Positions 31,770 through 41,200 of a DNA stretch of 64,000 nucleotides are shown in pieces. Positions within the stretch are counted from its first letter, which is position 1; the number at the start of each line of letters is the position of its first letter. The position numbers and the translations under genes are program-made. Under the pieces are notes generated by a model, which saw only the letters and a list, made by a program, of their open reading frames with translations, had not been told where the DNA came from and did not search any database. Source of the stretch: JBKECO01 sp047974745. GTDB taxonomy: Bacteria; Bacillota; Clostridia; Lachnospirales; Lachnospiraceae. The stretch covers positions 1-64,000 of the forward strand of contig JBKECO010000021.1 of the NCBI GenBank assembly GCA_047974745.1. Direction: 5' to 3'.

Positions 31770-33521
31770 ATGAAAAAATACAAATTTCGAAATCGATTGC
31801 TTTTAACAAATACACTGCTGATTGGTGGTGTTATCACTACTTTTTGCATTTTTTTCCTCTTTTACTTTATCGGTATACAGTCGAATAAAAGCAGAGCAGA
31901 GCAGCATAGCGATAATGTCACTGTAAGTGAAAATGTAAAGAATTCCATAGATCTTTTGGACAGTATTTCGTTGCAGCTATCCGCTAATAACTATATTATT
32001 GATGCGTTTTATGCACTTGCTAATGACGACACAGAAAATTATTTTGAAAACGAGGTGATTGAAAAGAACAACATCCACAGAATCATGTGGTCGTATATTT
32101 TAAAAGCTGATATGGCCAGCAGAGTGTGCATTTATAACAAAGAGGGAGATTTTGTTCATACAGGCGATGGGATCGATAATGAACTGCTGATTGACTATTT
32201 GTCGAAGGACAGGCTCTCTGAAATGGAAGATATGTTTGAAAACAGCAGCGATAATTTTATTGTCCTGCTTTATCCAAAAGATATGCTCACAAGCGGTGAT
32301 TTGGGCTATATTTCGGTTATCAGAGAGATAAAGAATTACCCTTTACTCAGCCGGGAAGTACTTGGTTATGTTGAAGTACAAGTCTCACTTGAGGTTTTAG
32401 ACAGAAAATTCTTTTCTCAGGATAAAAATAAAAAATATTATATTGGAAAAATAGAAAGTGAAGAAATAGTTTTTTCCTCAGATCAGGGGGAACGTCAAAT
32501 TCCGGAGGGAGCATATTATTCTCTCTCGCGGGTTCCAATTGAAAAATACAGTCTTATGATTTACCAGGTTCAGGATAATCGAAGTCAGATGATTTTTCTT
32601 CGCAATATGGTGCTGGGGATTTTTGGACTATTTCTAATGCTGATGATCGGAGTTTATCTGATGCAGAAATATCTGGTGATGCGAATGACAAGACCATTGA
32701 TTGAACTTTGTGATTCAATTAATGAAATAGAAGTTGAAAAGCAGGTGGAACAGCTGCAGCTGAAGGAAGATATCGATGAATTTGGCCAGTTGAATCTTGC
32801 ATTTAATCAGATGCTTGAAAACCTCAGACGCTCGATGAACGATGTGGTTCTTGCCAGAACAAGTGAGATCAACGCACAGCTTATGGCATTGCAGGCACAG
32901 ATGAACCCACACTTTATTCATAATACAATTACAATCATTGGAGCACTGGCTGATGATGGCGAGAATGCCCAGGCTGTTGAAATGTGTGAAAAGCTATCAC
33001 AGATGATCCGTTATAATACAGAATTCTCCGATCGAATGGTCATACTGGCAGATGAAATCGAGCATACCAAAAACTATTTGGAGATGATGAAGATTCGATA
33101 TGAGGATAGCTTCCATTATCAAATGCTGATACAGTCCTCAACGAGTATCAGGGTACCCAAATTTGTTCTTCAGCCATTAGTTGAAAATTGCTTTATGCAT
33201 GGCTTCAAGAAGAAAGAGTTTCCATGGAACATCAGAGTCCGGTGCAGAGAGGACGATGAAAAGTGGTATCTGGAAGTGGAAGATAATGGAACGGGAATTT
33301 CGATTGATAGAATTAAGGAAGTTGAGCAGCATATAGAACAGATGAAATCGAATAAGGAGTATGAATTTCTGAATGATTTGAAAATCGGAGGATTATCACT
33401 GACCAATATTGTTGTTCGATTATGGATGAACTACGGTGAAGATATGTATTTTCATATTTCTAACTCGAGCTTGTCAGACAGGGGCATGAAAATTTGTATA
33501 GGGGGAATCAAAGATGATTGA
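31770..33521 (+). CDS. YesM-type sensor histidine kinase, fucosidase locus
   Basis: 583 residues: transmembrane helix (LLLTNTLLIGGVITTFCIFFLFYFIG), an outside domain of ~240 residues, a second helix (MVLGIFGLFLMLMIGVYLM), HAMP, and a His-kinase domain with LQAQMNPHFIHNTI (phospho-His) and the ATPase part VLQPLVENCFMHG and VEDNGTGIS. YesM-type kinases sense extracellular sugars or their binding proteins and phosphorylate AraC-type regulators. It overlaps the regulator gene by eight bases. GGAGAGG precedes ATG 31770. The signal is probably a fucosylated or sulfated oligosaccharide, inferred from downstream genes. Confidence 0.9.
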   Translation: MKKYKFRNRLLLTNTLLIGGVITTFCIFFLFYFIGIQSNKSRAEQHSDNVTVSENVKNSIDLLDSISLQLSANNYIIDAFYALANDDTENYFENEVIEKNNIHRIMWSYILKADMASRVCIYNKEGDFVHTGDGIDNELLIDYLSKDRLSEMEDMFENSSDNFIVLLYPKDMLTSGDLGYISVIREIKNYPLLSREVLGYVEVQVSLEVLDRKFFSQDKNKKYYIGKIESEEIVFSSDQGERQIPEGAYYSLSRVPIEKYSLMIYQVQDNRSQMIFLRNMVLGIFGLFLMLMIGVYLMQKYLVMRMTRPLIELCDSINEIEVEKQVEQLQLKEDIDEFGQLNLAFNQMLENLRRSMNDVVLARTSEINAQLMALQAQMNPHFIHNTITIIGALADDGENAQAVEMCEKLSQMIRYNTEFSDRMVILADEIEHTKNYLEMMKIRYEDSFHYQMLIQSSTSIRVPKFVLQPLVENCFMHGFKKKEFPWNIRVRCREDDEKWYLEVEDNGTGISIDRIKEVEQHIEQMKSNKEYEFLNDLKIGGLSLTNIVVRLWMNYGEDMYFHISNSSLSDRGMKICIGGIKDD

Positions 33522-34998
33522 AGTAATGGTTGCAGAAGATGAGCTGCCAATACAGAGAAACTTATGTAATTTAATTGAGAGGATAAATCCCGCATTCCAT
33601 GTTACACACCGTGTTGCAAATGGAAAAGAGGCGATTGATGTATTAGAATGTAATACGGTCCAGTTGATATTCTTAGATATTAACATGCCAGTTATGGATG
33701 GTATGGAGGTGATGAACTATATCAGCCAGAAACAGATTCAAGTAATTACGGTGATATTGAGTGGATACGAAGAATTTGCCTATGCACAAAAAGCGATTTC
33801 GTTTGGTGTGATGGAATATTTGGTGAAGCCAGTCAACAAGGAGCATCTTACCAAATTGCTTTTAAAGATTGAAAAAGAATTGGACAGCAGAGAATACGAC
33901 AGACAGATGGAGCTCTATGAAAATTTACTTTCAAACAAAGCTCTTCCAATGGAACGTGCAGCGGTTGATGATGAGCTTTTCTACATAATTCTGATTTATT
34001 CCGGTTCCTATCAGATGACAGATGAGGGTTACTTTGTGACGGTACGGCAACGAGGGGGAATTGAATTTGTGGAAAAACTATTGGAAGAAAAATTTCCCAA
34101 AGGTGAATACTGGGTATTAAATGGCAGATGTCAGGCCGAGCTGGTCATAGTTGCAAAGGAAAGTGTCTGTGGTGTATCTTGCCGCCTAAATCAGATATTA
34201 TGTGCAGCAGAAGAATCCAATCAGATCCCGCTTACTATTATCATGCAAAGAAACCGGATAACGTTAAGTGAGATATATGTTCAATACGAGAGCATGGTAA
34301 AATTTGCCAGGGAGAGCATGCTCCTTTCGAAACACATGTTTTACTGGATGAGGTCAGAGGAAAAAGCAGTCAATCATGTCATTCAAAAGAACTATGGTTT
34401 CCTTTATAAGAATATCGTAGAGATCTCAAAAGAGCTGGATACAATTTTATGTGGTGATCAACTCAAAAGAGCAGAGACTACAGATCAGATAAAGCAGTTT
34501 TTCCGCTGGATCTGCGAAAAGTCTGATCGAAAATATCATTATAGTGACATTGAAGAGGATGTGCTGCATGTCATTGAAACAAATTATGAAGCCAGCATTA
34601 TAAAAGAAAAATTGCAGGAAATCATCATGAGTTATTTTCAATTTAACGAGGAGGAAAGCAGCAATAAGAAAATCACAGCATGGAAAATAAAGACCTATAT
34701 AGATGAAAATTATGCCGGTCAAATCAACAGTACACAGCTTTCGAGTATCTTTGGTTTTGTTCCTCTCTATATTCGTAAAATATTTCGTGAATATTACAAT
34801 TTGACCCCTAATGAGTATTTGCAGCAGGTCAGATTGTTAAAGGCAAAAGAACTGTTGACAATCCTGCCGGAACTCTCCTTAAAGCAGATCGCAGAAGAGA
34901 TTGGATATCGAGACTCCTTATATTTTTCAAAGAGCTTTAAAAAGCAGTTTAACATTTCACCATCAGAATATAGAAAAAGAGTATCGGATTTTACATAG
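33514..34998 (+). CDS. YesN-type response regulator with AraC DNA-binding domain
   Basis: 494 residues. Receiver domain at the N-terminus (EVMVAEDELPIQRN, phospho-Asp in LIFLDINMPVMDG, Lys in MEYLVKPVNK), a long middle region, and an AraC-type double HTH at the C-terminus (YAGQINSTQLSSIFGFVPLY, LSLKQIAEEIGYRDSLYFSK, FKKQFNISPSEYRKR). It likely activates the transporter, fucosidase and sulfatase genes that follow. Coupled to the kinase gene by overlap. Confidence 0.92.
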   Translation: MIEVMVAEDELPIQRNLCNLIERINPAFHVTHRVANGKEAIDVLECNTVQLIFLDINMPVMDGMEVMNYISQKQIQVITVILSGYEEFAYAQKAISFGVMEYLVKPVNKEHLTKLLLKIEKELDSREYDRQMELYENLLSNKALPMERAAVDDELFYIILIYSGSYQMTDEGYFVTVRQRGGIEFVEKLLEEKFPKGEYWVLNGRCQAELVIVAKESVCGVSCRLNQILCAAEESNQIPLTIIMQRNRITLSEIYVQYESMVKFARESMLLSKHMFYWMRSEEKAVNHVIQKNYGFLYKNIVEISKELDTILCGDQLKRAETTDQIKQFFRWICEKSDRKYHYSDIEEDVLHVIETNYEASIIKEKLQEIIMSYFQFNEEESSNKKITAWKIKTYIDENYAGQINSTQLSSIFGFVPLYIRKIFREYYNLTPNEYLQQVRLLKAKELLTILPELSLKQIAEEIGYRDSLYFSKSFKKQFNISPSEYRKRVSDFT

Positions 34999-35075
34999 AA
35001 TACTTTTCTTTATTACATTTATGATCATGATTTACGATGATAGAATCATGTTATCAAAAAAAAGGAGAGATTTGT

Positions 35076-36392
35076 ATGGGGAAAAAAAGTGTAAAGAGGT
35101 GTGTGATCGGTCTGCTCATTTTAGGCTTGCTTTCTGGGGTGCTGGCCAGTTGCTCAAGTGCTGGCTCGGGTGAAGATGAAAATGCTGAGCGAAGTGTTTC
35201 TGCAATGGTCATGCAGTCAAGGAACTATCCGGGACTAGAAAAGATGATTGCAAAACTGAAGGAAGAGGAAAATATAACGGTAGATCTCCAGGTCATTCCA
35301 GATGAGCAATATGATAATCTACTTAAGATGAAATTGGGTTCCGGAGAGTGCCCCGATATGATCGACTATAGTGTACCACAATTATACGGTCTTATCGATC
35401 CAACAGAATATCTTGCTGATTTGACAGATGAGGAATGGACATCGAGATTGATCAATCCAGCACTTTCCACCTATGATGATGGAAAAATTTATTCATTCAC
35501 ATTTAAATCTTCGAATGGCAATCAGGGCATGATCTATAATAAAAGTGTATTTGACGAGAATGGAATCGAAATACCTAAAACACAAGAAGAGTTCGATCGT
35601 GCATGTGAAACTTTGATTGCAGCAGGCATCACTCCAATTCTGCTGGCCTCAGATCCATGGGTTCCTCAGATCTGGATGGCATCAGGATATAGTCGAGCTT
35701 TTGGAACGGATGAGAAATGCCAGGAATTTGCAGATGCCATATTAAGCAATGAAAAACAGCTGACTGATTACCCGGAATTGCAGGCGGCATTAAACAATTA
35801 CTTTTCTAATTTTACAAACAATTACTTCAATGAGGATTACCTGACTGTAAGCTATGATAGCTGCCTGGACAGACTCGCAAATGGTGAAGGAGCTATGCTT
35901 TATGGAACATCTTCCATGGTGGCTTCCATTGAAGGAACATTTCCAGATGTAAGCATTGGTATGTTCAATCTCCCGGTGGATTATGTGACAGAAGATGTTA
36001 TGAGTGCAACACTTAACTCAATTGGGTTCTCTTTATATAAAGATTCAAAGAATGCAGACACGGTGAAAGAGATTTTTGAGCTTTGGTCAACTCCTGCATA
36101 TTGTGATCTATGGTTCGAAGGAAATGCAGGGTTCCCGGCATTCGAAGGTGTGGATGGCGGAGAGATCAATGAAGAGGTACTAGATCTTTATAACGAGTAT
36201 CAGGATACTGGAAAGCTGATTGGGGAAATGAATGCCTATCTGAATGATCTGCAGCCTTTATTCAGCAGCTCTCTATGGGTATACTATTTGGAGGCACCTT
36301 CAAAAGGAAATATGGATGCCGAAGCTCTTCTGGAAAGATTTCAGGAAGATATCAATAAATACATGAAAGAGAAGCAGGCTCCAGGATTCTAA
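35076..36392 (+). CDS. Extracellular sugar-binding lipoprotein, fucosidase locus
   Basis: 438 residues with a lipoprotein signal (KRCVIGLLILGLLSGVLASC, lipidated Cys in ASCSSAGSG). The family-1 solute-binding pattern is visible: FDENGIEIPKTQEEFDRACE, GEGAMLYGTSSMVASIEG and EGNAGFPAFEG. It delivers an oligosaccharide to the permeases at 36497-38199. AAGGAGAG precedes ATG 35076; the ATG at 35037 lacks a site and would mask the signal. A strong hairpin separates it from the permease genes, which probably keeps the binding protein in excess. Confidence 0.9.
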   Translation: MGKKSVKRCVIGLLILGLLSGVLASCSSAGSGEDENAERSVSAMVMQSRNYPGLEKMIAKLKEEENITVDLQVIPDEQYDNLLKMKLGSGECPDMIDYSVPQLYGLIDPTEYLADLTDEEWTSRLINPALSTYDDGKIYSFTFKSSNGNQGMIYNKSVFDENGIEIPKTQEEFDRACETLIAAGITPILLASDPWVPQIWMASGYSRAFGTDEKCQEFADAILSNEKQLTDYPELQAALNNYFSNFTNNYFNEDYLTVSYDSCLDRLANGEGAMLYGTSSMVASIEGTFPDVSIGMFNLPVDYVTEDVMSATLNSIGFSLYKDSKNADTVKEIFELWSTPAYCDLWFEGNAGFPAFEGVDGGEINEEVLDLYNEYQDTGKLIGEMNAYLNDLQPLFSSSLWVYYLEAPSKGNMDAEALLERFQEDINKYMKEKQAPGF

Positions 36393-36400
36393 AACACATA

Positions 36401-36471
36401 AGAACTGTTGTACGAAAATGAATTTTTAGTCAAAAGATAAAATACGTTTGCTCGTACAGCAGTTCTTTTTT
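36401..36471 (+). terminator. Intra-operon terminator/attenuator
   Basis: AGAACTGTTGTACGA at 36401-36415 pairs (one G-U) with TCGTACAGCAGTTCT at 36452-36466, followed by T6. Leaky termination here would lower permease relative to binding-protein expression. Confidence 0.85.
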
Positions 36472-36496
36472 GTTGCCAAAACCGGAAGGAAAAAAT

Positions 36497-37378
36497 ATGA
36501 ATCAAATGAAAAGTAAGACAATTTACTCTGCAAAATGGACGATACCAGCATTGTTTTTCTATAGTGTTTTTATTGTAGTTCCATTTCTTATGAGTCTGAC
36601 GCTATCTCTGACAGACTGGAATATTGATAGGTTTTACACGCCAAATTTTCGTGGAATTGGTAATTATATCACGATTTTTCAAGACCCAATTTTTTTACGT
36701 TCCTTAGGGAATACATTATTATTCGCCTTTTGTACGACAATCCTTAAGACATTATTTGGATTGCTGTTGGCACTGGGACTGTTAAAAACGAGTCGTGTGA
36801 ATAGCATTCTCCGTACGATTTTTTATATTCCCTGTGTGCTTAGCCCCCTTATCATAGGCGTTGTCTTTACCTCAATTCTGGCAAATGATGGATTGCTGAA
36901 CAATATGCTGGATCTCATTGGTATGTCGGGTGTAACGAGGGATTGGCTTGCATCTTATGGGAGTGCTATGTGCTCAGTGATCCTGATCGAAGGATGGATG
37001 TGGTCCGGGTTCAATATGTTTATATTTATTTCTGGTCTGCAGGCAATTCCAAAGGAATTTTATGAGGCTGCAAGTACAGAAGGCGTGACAAAATGGAAGC
37101 AGTTCTGGTATATTACCATGCCGCTTCTTGTGCCATCTTTTACGGTTATTATTACTCTGAATATTACGGGAAGCCTGAAGGTCTTTGACCTGATCTATGT
37201 GTTAACGAATGGAGGCCCGGGATTTGACACTCAGGTATTGAGTACATTTACCTATCGTGCATTTGGGTTAGGGCTTCTTGGCGAATCCAGCGCATCGGCA
37301 GTAGTACTAATGCTTATTGTTTCGACCATTTCATTTAGCTTTAATAGAATACTCAGAAGAAAGGAAATAGAAATGTGA
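36497..37378 (+). CDS. Sugar ABC permease, MalF-like
   Basis: 293 residues with six hydrophobic segments, beginning WTIPALFFYSVFIVVPFLMSL. The EAA loop, contact site for the ATPase, reads FYEAASTEGVTKWKQFWYITMPLL. LTDWN near the N-terminus and NGGPGFDTQVLS near the end are typical. GGAAGGA precedes ATG 36497. No dedicated ATPase gene lies in the locus, so a shared MsmK-type ATPase elsewhere must power it. It overlaps the next permease gene by one base (TGATG). Confidence 0.92.
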   Translation: MNQMKSKTIYSAKWTIPALFFYSVFIVVPFLMSLTLSLTDWNIDRFYTPNFRGIGNYITIFQDPIFLRSLGNTLLFAFCTTILKTLFGLLLALGLLKTSRVNSILRTIFYIPCVLSPLIIGVVFTSILANDGLLNNMLDLIGMSGVTRDWLASYGSAMCSVILIEGWMWSGFNMFIFISGLQAIPKEFYEAASTEGVTKWKQFWYITMPLLVPSFTVIITLNITGSLKVFDLIYVLTNGGPGFDTQVLSTFTYRAFGLGLLGESSASAVVLMLIVSTISFSFNRILRRKEIEM

Positions 37379-38199
37379 TGAAAATTAAAATCGTAAAAAA
37401 TGGTCTAAAATATGCCATATTATTCATTTTGGCTTGCTTATATCTTGTACCAGTGATGATGATGGTATTAGGATCCCTGAAAAGTAATACACAGGCGATC
37501 CATTTTGATCTAAGTTGGCCGAATCCATTTGTATGGGATAATTATATCCACGTTATGCAAGTAGGAAATATTTTAAATGGCTATAAAAATAGCATCATGA
37601 TTACAACTGCAGCCACAATGCTGACGATTGTAGCTGGTGCTTTAGCAGGAATCGTAATTGGAAGAAGAAATGATAAAAATGCAAGACGACTGTACTATTT
37701 CTTTCTCCTAGGGCTGACGATGACCATGCAGATCGCCAGTACCTTTGCATTGTTGAAGGTATTACATATCTATGGAATGCGAATTGCGATCATTTGTATT
37801 TATGTCGGTTTAAGAATGCCATTTACGATTATGACATTTGCAGGGTTTATTAAAGGTATCCCAAAAGAAATCGATGAAGCTGCAATCATAGATGGCTGTG
37901 ATATAACAAGGTTGATTTTTCATGTATTGATCCCTATCATGAAGCCCATCGTAATTACCAATGTTGTTATTACGTCAATTAGTGTATGGAACGATTTCAT
38001 GCTGCCGCTGTTTTTCTTGAATTCATCAACAAAATGGACAGTTCCGTTGACCATATATAATTTCTTTGGTATGTATGCAAGGGACTGGAATTATGTTTTT
38101 GCAGCTCTGACACTTACAATCCTCCCCATATTACTTCTGTTTCTCTATCTTCAAAAGTATATTGTAGGGGGTATGACATCCGGAGCAGTGAAAGGATAG
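37378..38199 (+). CDS. Sugar ABC permease, MalG-like
   Basis: 273 residues with six membrane segments (YAILFILACLYLVPVMMMVLGSL at the start) and the EAA loop IDEAAIIDGCDITRLIFHVLIP. The C-terminus YIVGGMTSGAVKG is the usual MalG-type ending. Partner of the MalF-like permease. The alternative GTG start at 37375 would add one residue. The fucosidase gene begins five bases after its stop. Confidence 0.92.
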   Translation: MKIKIVKNGLKYAILFILACLYLVPVMMMVLGSLKSNTQAIHFDLSWPNPFVWDNYIHVMQVGNILNGYKNSIMITTAATMLTIVAGALAGIVIGRRNDKNARRLYYFFLLGLTMTMQIASTFALLKVLHIYGMRIAIICIYVGLRMPFTIMTFAGFIKGIPKEIDEAAIIDGCDITRLIFHVLIPIMKPIVITNVVITSISVWNDFMLPLFFLNSSTKWTVPLTIYNFFGMYARDWNYVFAALTLTILPILLLFLYLQKYIVGGMTSGAVKG

Positions 38200-38203
38200 A
38201 AAA

Positions 38204-39664
38204 ATGGACAAAATACAGTATTTATCAGAAATCGAACAAGTGATAAAAAAGGGACCATATCAGGATTCCTGGGATTCACTCTGCAGATATTCCGTACCAA
38301 GGTGGTATTCAGATGCAAAATTTGGAATATTTGTCCATTGGGGCATCTATAGCGTTCCGGCCTTTGGAAATGAATGGTATCCAAGGCACATGTATCAAAG
38401 GAATTCAAAGGAGTATCTCCATCATGTAAGTACTTATGGTGAGCTGAACAAGTTTGGATATAAGGACTTTATTCCAATGTTCCAGGCTGAGAATTTCAGT
38501 GCAGAAAGATGGATGGATCATTTTAAAAATGCAGGTGCGAAATTTATAATGCCTGTAGGTGAGCATCATGATGGATTTCAGATGTATGAGAGTGACTTTT
38601 CGAATTGGAATGCAAAGCAAATGGGTCCCAAGCGTGATGTTCTATCTGAGCTAAGGAATGCGGCCGAATCAAGGGGCTTGATGTTTTGTACATCATCACA
38701 TCGGGCGGAACATTGGTGGTTCTTTAATCATGGACGCAGTGAACCGGACTCGGATGTTTGTATGAAAGAATATCAGAGTTTTTACGGTCCTGCTGCGGGA
38801 GTCACCAGAAATCAGGACAGCTTATATGATAATCAGCCTGATCGTGCATTTCTTGAGGACTGGCTGGTCAGAACCTGTGAAATTGTTGATAAATATCGAC
38901 CGAAAATGCTGTACTTCGACTGGTGGATCCAAGTCAGTGCATTTAAACCATATTTAAAAAAATTTGCAGCTTATTATTATAACCGTGGCGCCGAATGGGG
39001 CATAGTACCTGTCATTGCAACCAAATTTGATGCCTTTGTCTATGGCAGTGCATTACAGGATGTGGAAAGAGGGAAACTTGGGGAAATATCACCAATCTGC
39101 TGGCAGAGCGACACCTCCTCTGCCAGAAACTCCTGGTGCCACACCTGGGAAAATCAGTATAAGGATGCGGTGGAAATCATATGGGATCTAATTGATGTAA
39201 TCAGCAAAAATGGAGTGCTTGCACTCAATATCGGACCAAAGGCAGATGGTACCATAACTGTTGAGGAACAGATTATGCTTACGGAGATAGGAGACTGGTT
39301 AAGAACAAATGAAGAAGCGGTATATGGTACGACTGCATGGAAAACATATGGTGAAGGCAGTTTTAGGATGGGAACAGGTCATTTTCAAGATCGACAGGTG
39401 CCTGTTTTTACGGGTGAGGACATTCGATTTACTGCAAAAGCTGACAGTATTTTTGCATTTGTAATGAGATGGCCAGAAGATGGAGTAGTCCGAATCCACT
39501 CCCTGGGTAAGAACAGTGAATTACTGAATAGTTCCATACGAAGCATCAGCATTCTGGGTTTCCACTATAGTCCCCTATATGAGTTCAGGGGAGATTGGCT
39601 GGAGATTACTGCGGATCTAAGGAATGTGAGCAAACCGATTGTTCTAAAAATAGTGATTGATTGA
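38204..39664 (+). CDS. Alpha-L-fucosidase (GH29)
   Basis: Removes terminal alpha-L-fucose from glycans. 486 residues, cytosolic since no signal peptide is visible. GH29 marks: WYSDAKFGIFVHWGIYSVPAF near residue 35, VGEHHDGFQMYESDFSNWN, and MLYFDWW, where Asp239 is the expected nucleophile. The end of the catalytic domain reads GVLALNIGPKADGTI, followed by a beta-sandwich. As it acts inside the cell, the importer must bring in fucosylated oligosaccharides. The sulfatase gene follows in the same unit, which suggests a sulfated fucose-containing substrate such as mucin O-glycan. Confidence 0.92.
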   Translation: MDKIQYLSEIEQVIKKGPYQDSWDSLCRYSVPRWYSDAKFGIFVHWGIYSVPAFGNEWYPRHMYQRNSKEYLHHVSTYGELNKFGYKDFIPMFQAENFSAERWMDHFKNAGAKFIMPVGEHHDGFQMYESDFSNWNAKQMGPKRDVLSELRNAAESRGLMFCTSSHRAEHWWFFNHGRSEPDSDVCMKEYQSFYGPAAGVTRNQDSLYDNQPDRAFLEDWLVRTCEIVDKYRPKMLYFDWWIQVSAFKPYLKKFAAYYYNRGAEWGIVPVIATKFDAFVYGSALQDVERGKLGEISPICWQSDTSSARNSWCHTWENQYKDAVEIIWDLIDVISKNGVLALNIGPKADGTITVEEQIMLTEIGDWLRTNEEAVYGTTAWKTYGEGSFRMGTGHFQDRQVPVFTGEDIRFTAKADSIFAFVMRWPEDGVVRIHSLGKNSELLNSSIRSISILGFHYSPLYEFRGDWLEITADLRNVSKPIVLKIVID

Positions 39665-39682
39665 ACAAAGAATGGAGTGAAT

Positions 39683-41200
39683 ATGAGTAACAAAAATGTA
39701 ATTGTAATTCTATGTGATCAGTTAAGAGCGGATTTTCTCTCATGTTATGGATTTGAAGGAATTCGAACACCGAATATCGATGCAATTGCATCAGAGGGGG
39801 TTCGTTTTGAGCACGCAGTAACCGCATCACCTGTCTGTGCTCCTGCACGGGCTTCCATGATGACGGGGCGATATGTGAGCGACCATGGGGTATGGACGAA
39901 CGATATGCCATTTCGAAGTGGAATGGAATATCTTCCAAAAAGAGTGAATGCGCTCGGTTATCGCACCGGCTGTTTTGGAAAGCTCCATCATTTTCCGGCT
40001 GCAGATGCAAAAGGCTTCCAAACAGTGTGTTTAATGGAGGAGAACCGACTAAAAGAAAAGGAAGACTATCTGCTTTGGCTGAAACAACAAGGCAAGGACG
40101 CTGAAGATGTATTTCCCATTGAGGATGGAAAATTTCCATTTGAAAGAGAATTTTATTATGAAAGCTGGATTGCCGAGCAGGCTATGGAATTTATTGAAAA
40201 AGAAGCTTCACCATTTTTTGCGTGGATATCCTTTCAGGGGCCTCACACACCCCTAGATCCAGTGAAGGAAGTTAAGTACGAAGAACAGAATCTTTCTTTT
40301 CAGTTTCATCGGGATTACAAGCCTGCTTGTGAAGTGGCTAACTATAGAAAACAGAGATTAGATGGACATTTTACAGATCAGGACAATATCGAGTATAGAG
40401 AAAAATATTGCAATCTGATACAAGAGCTGGATTTTCAGATCGGGAGGTTACGGAAGTTTTTAAAGCACATAGGACAATATGATGATACACTGATTGTTTT
40501 TTCGGCCGACCATGGTGATCTGTGCGGAGATTATGGAATGCGGCAAAAAGGACCATATCTTTATTCCGCTCAGCTTGAAATCCCTCTGATCGTGGCACAT
40601 CATCCAGAACTGCCGAAATCAGTAAGTTCGGATATCCTTACTGGAAATCTGGATATTGCGGCTACGGTATTAGAGTTTATGGGAGATGACAGACCATTTG
40701 GTTTTTCACGAGATATTGCCACTATGTATCTGAAGCCAGAATTTCAAAGAGATTTGGTTTACAGCGAATTTTGTGATAGTGTTAAAATAATAACCAGCCA
40801 TGAATTTCGGTTCGCATACTATCCCTTCACAGGGGAACATGAGCTGATTCGCCTGAATCGGGAAATGATACCACTGCATGAGGAGCAAGAGTATCAGAAC
40901 GTAGTAATCAGAATGCTGCAGCAAATCATAGACTTTCAAGTGCTTAGTAAGGGAGTAAACATCGAAGCGCAGGATCTGACGCCTCTCGTACAAAAAGGTT
41001 TGAGTAGAAAACTACCCAACTATATGGAAATCATACCGCTCGCTTTTCCGATTCAATCAAAGCAGCAGATACAAAATCTTGCTGAGGCTGGGTTGGACAC
41101 AGCCTATAATGAGTTTTGCAAAAACAAAAATATAATTAGGAGCTATGGAGCTTATTGGGATGAATTTTGTTTCACATACTCGGAAGGGGAAACGCCATAG
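39683..41200 (+). CDS. Formylglycine-dependent sulfatase, locus A
   Basis: Hydrolyses a sulfate ester from a sugar. 505 residues with the S1-sulfatase pattern: VIVILCDQLRADFLSCYGFE (metal Asp), SPVCAPARASMMTGRY with Cys52 to be converted to formylglycine (CxxxR core), GCFGKLHH, and FSADHGDLCGDYGM. No signal peptide, so cytosolic. GGAG precedes ATG 39683. A radical-SAM maturase is required and not seen in this window. Its 3' end overlaps the convergent regulator gene of locus B by 49 bases. Substrate probably a sulfated oligosaccharide imported by the same locus. Confidence 0.93.
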   Translation: MSNKNVIVILCDQLRADFLSCYGFEGIRTPNIDAIASEGVRFEHAVTASPVCAPARASMMTGRYVSDHGVWTNDMPFRSGMEYLPKRVNALGYRTGCFGKLHHFPAADAKGFQTVCLMEENRLKEKEDYLLWLKQQGKDAEDVFPIEDGKFPFEREFYYESWIAEQAMEFIEKEASPFFAWISFQGPHTPLDPVKEVKYEEQNLSFQFHRDYKPACEVANYRKQRLDGHFTDQDNIEYREKYCNLIQELDFQIGRLRKFLKHIGQYDDTLIVFSADHGDLCGDYGMRQKGPYLYSAQLEIPLIVAHHPELPKSVSSDILTGNLDIAATVLEFMGDDRPFGFSRDIATMYLKPEFQRDLVYSEFCDSVKIITSHEFRFAYYPFTGEHELIRLNREMIPLHEEQEYQNVVIRMLQQIIDFQVLSKGVNIEAQDLTPLVQKGLSRKLPNYMEIIPLAFPIQSKQQIQNLAEAGLDTAYNEFCKNKNIIRSYGAYWDEFCFTYSEGETP

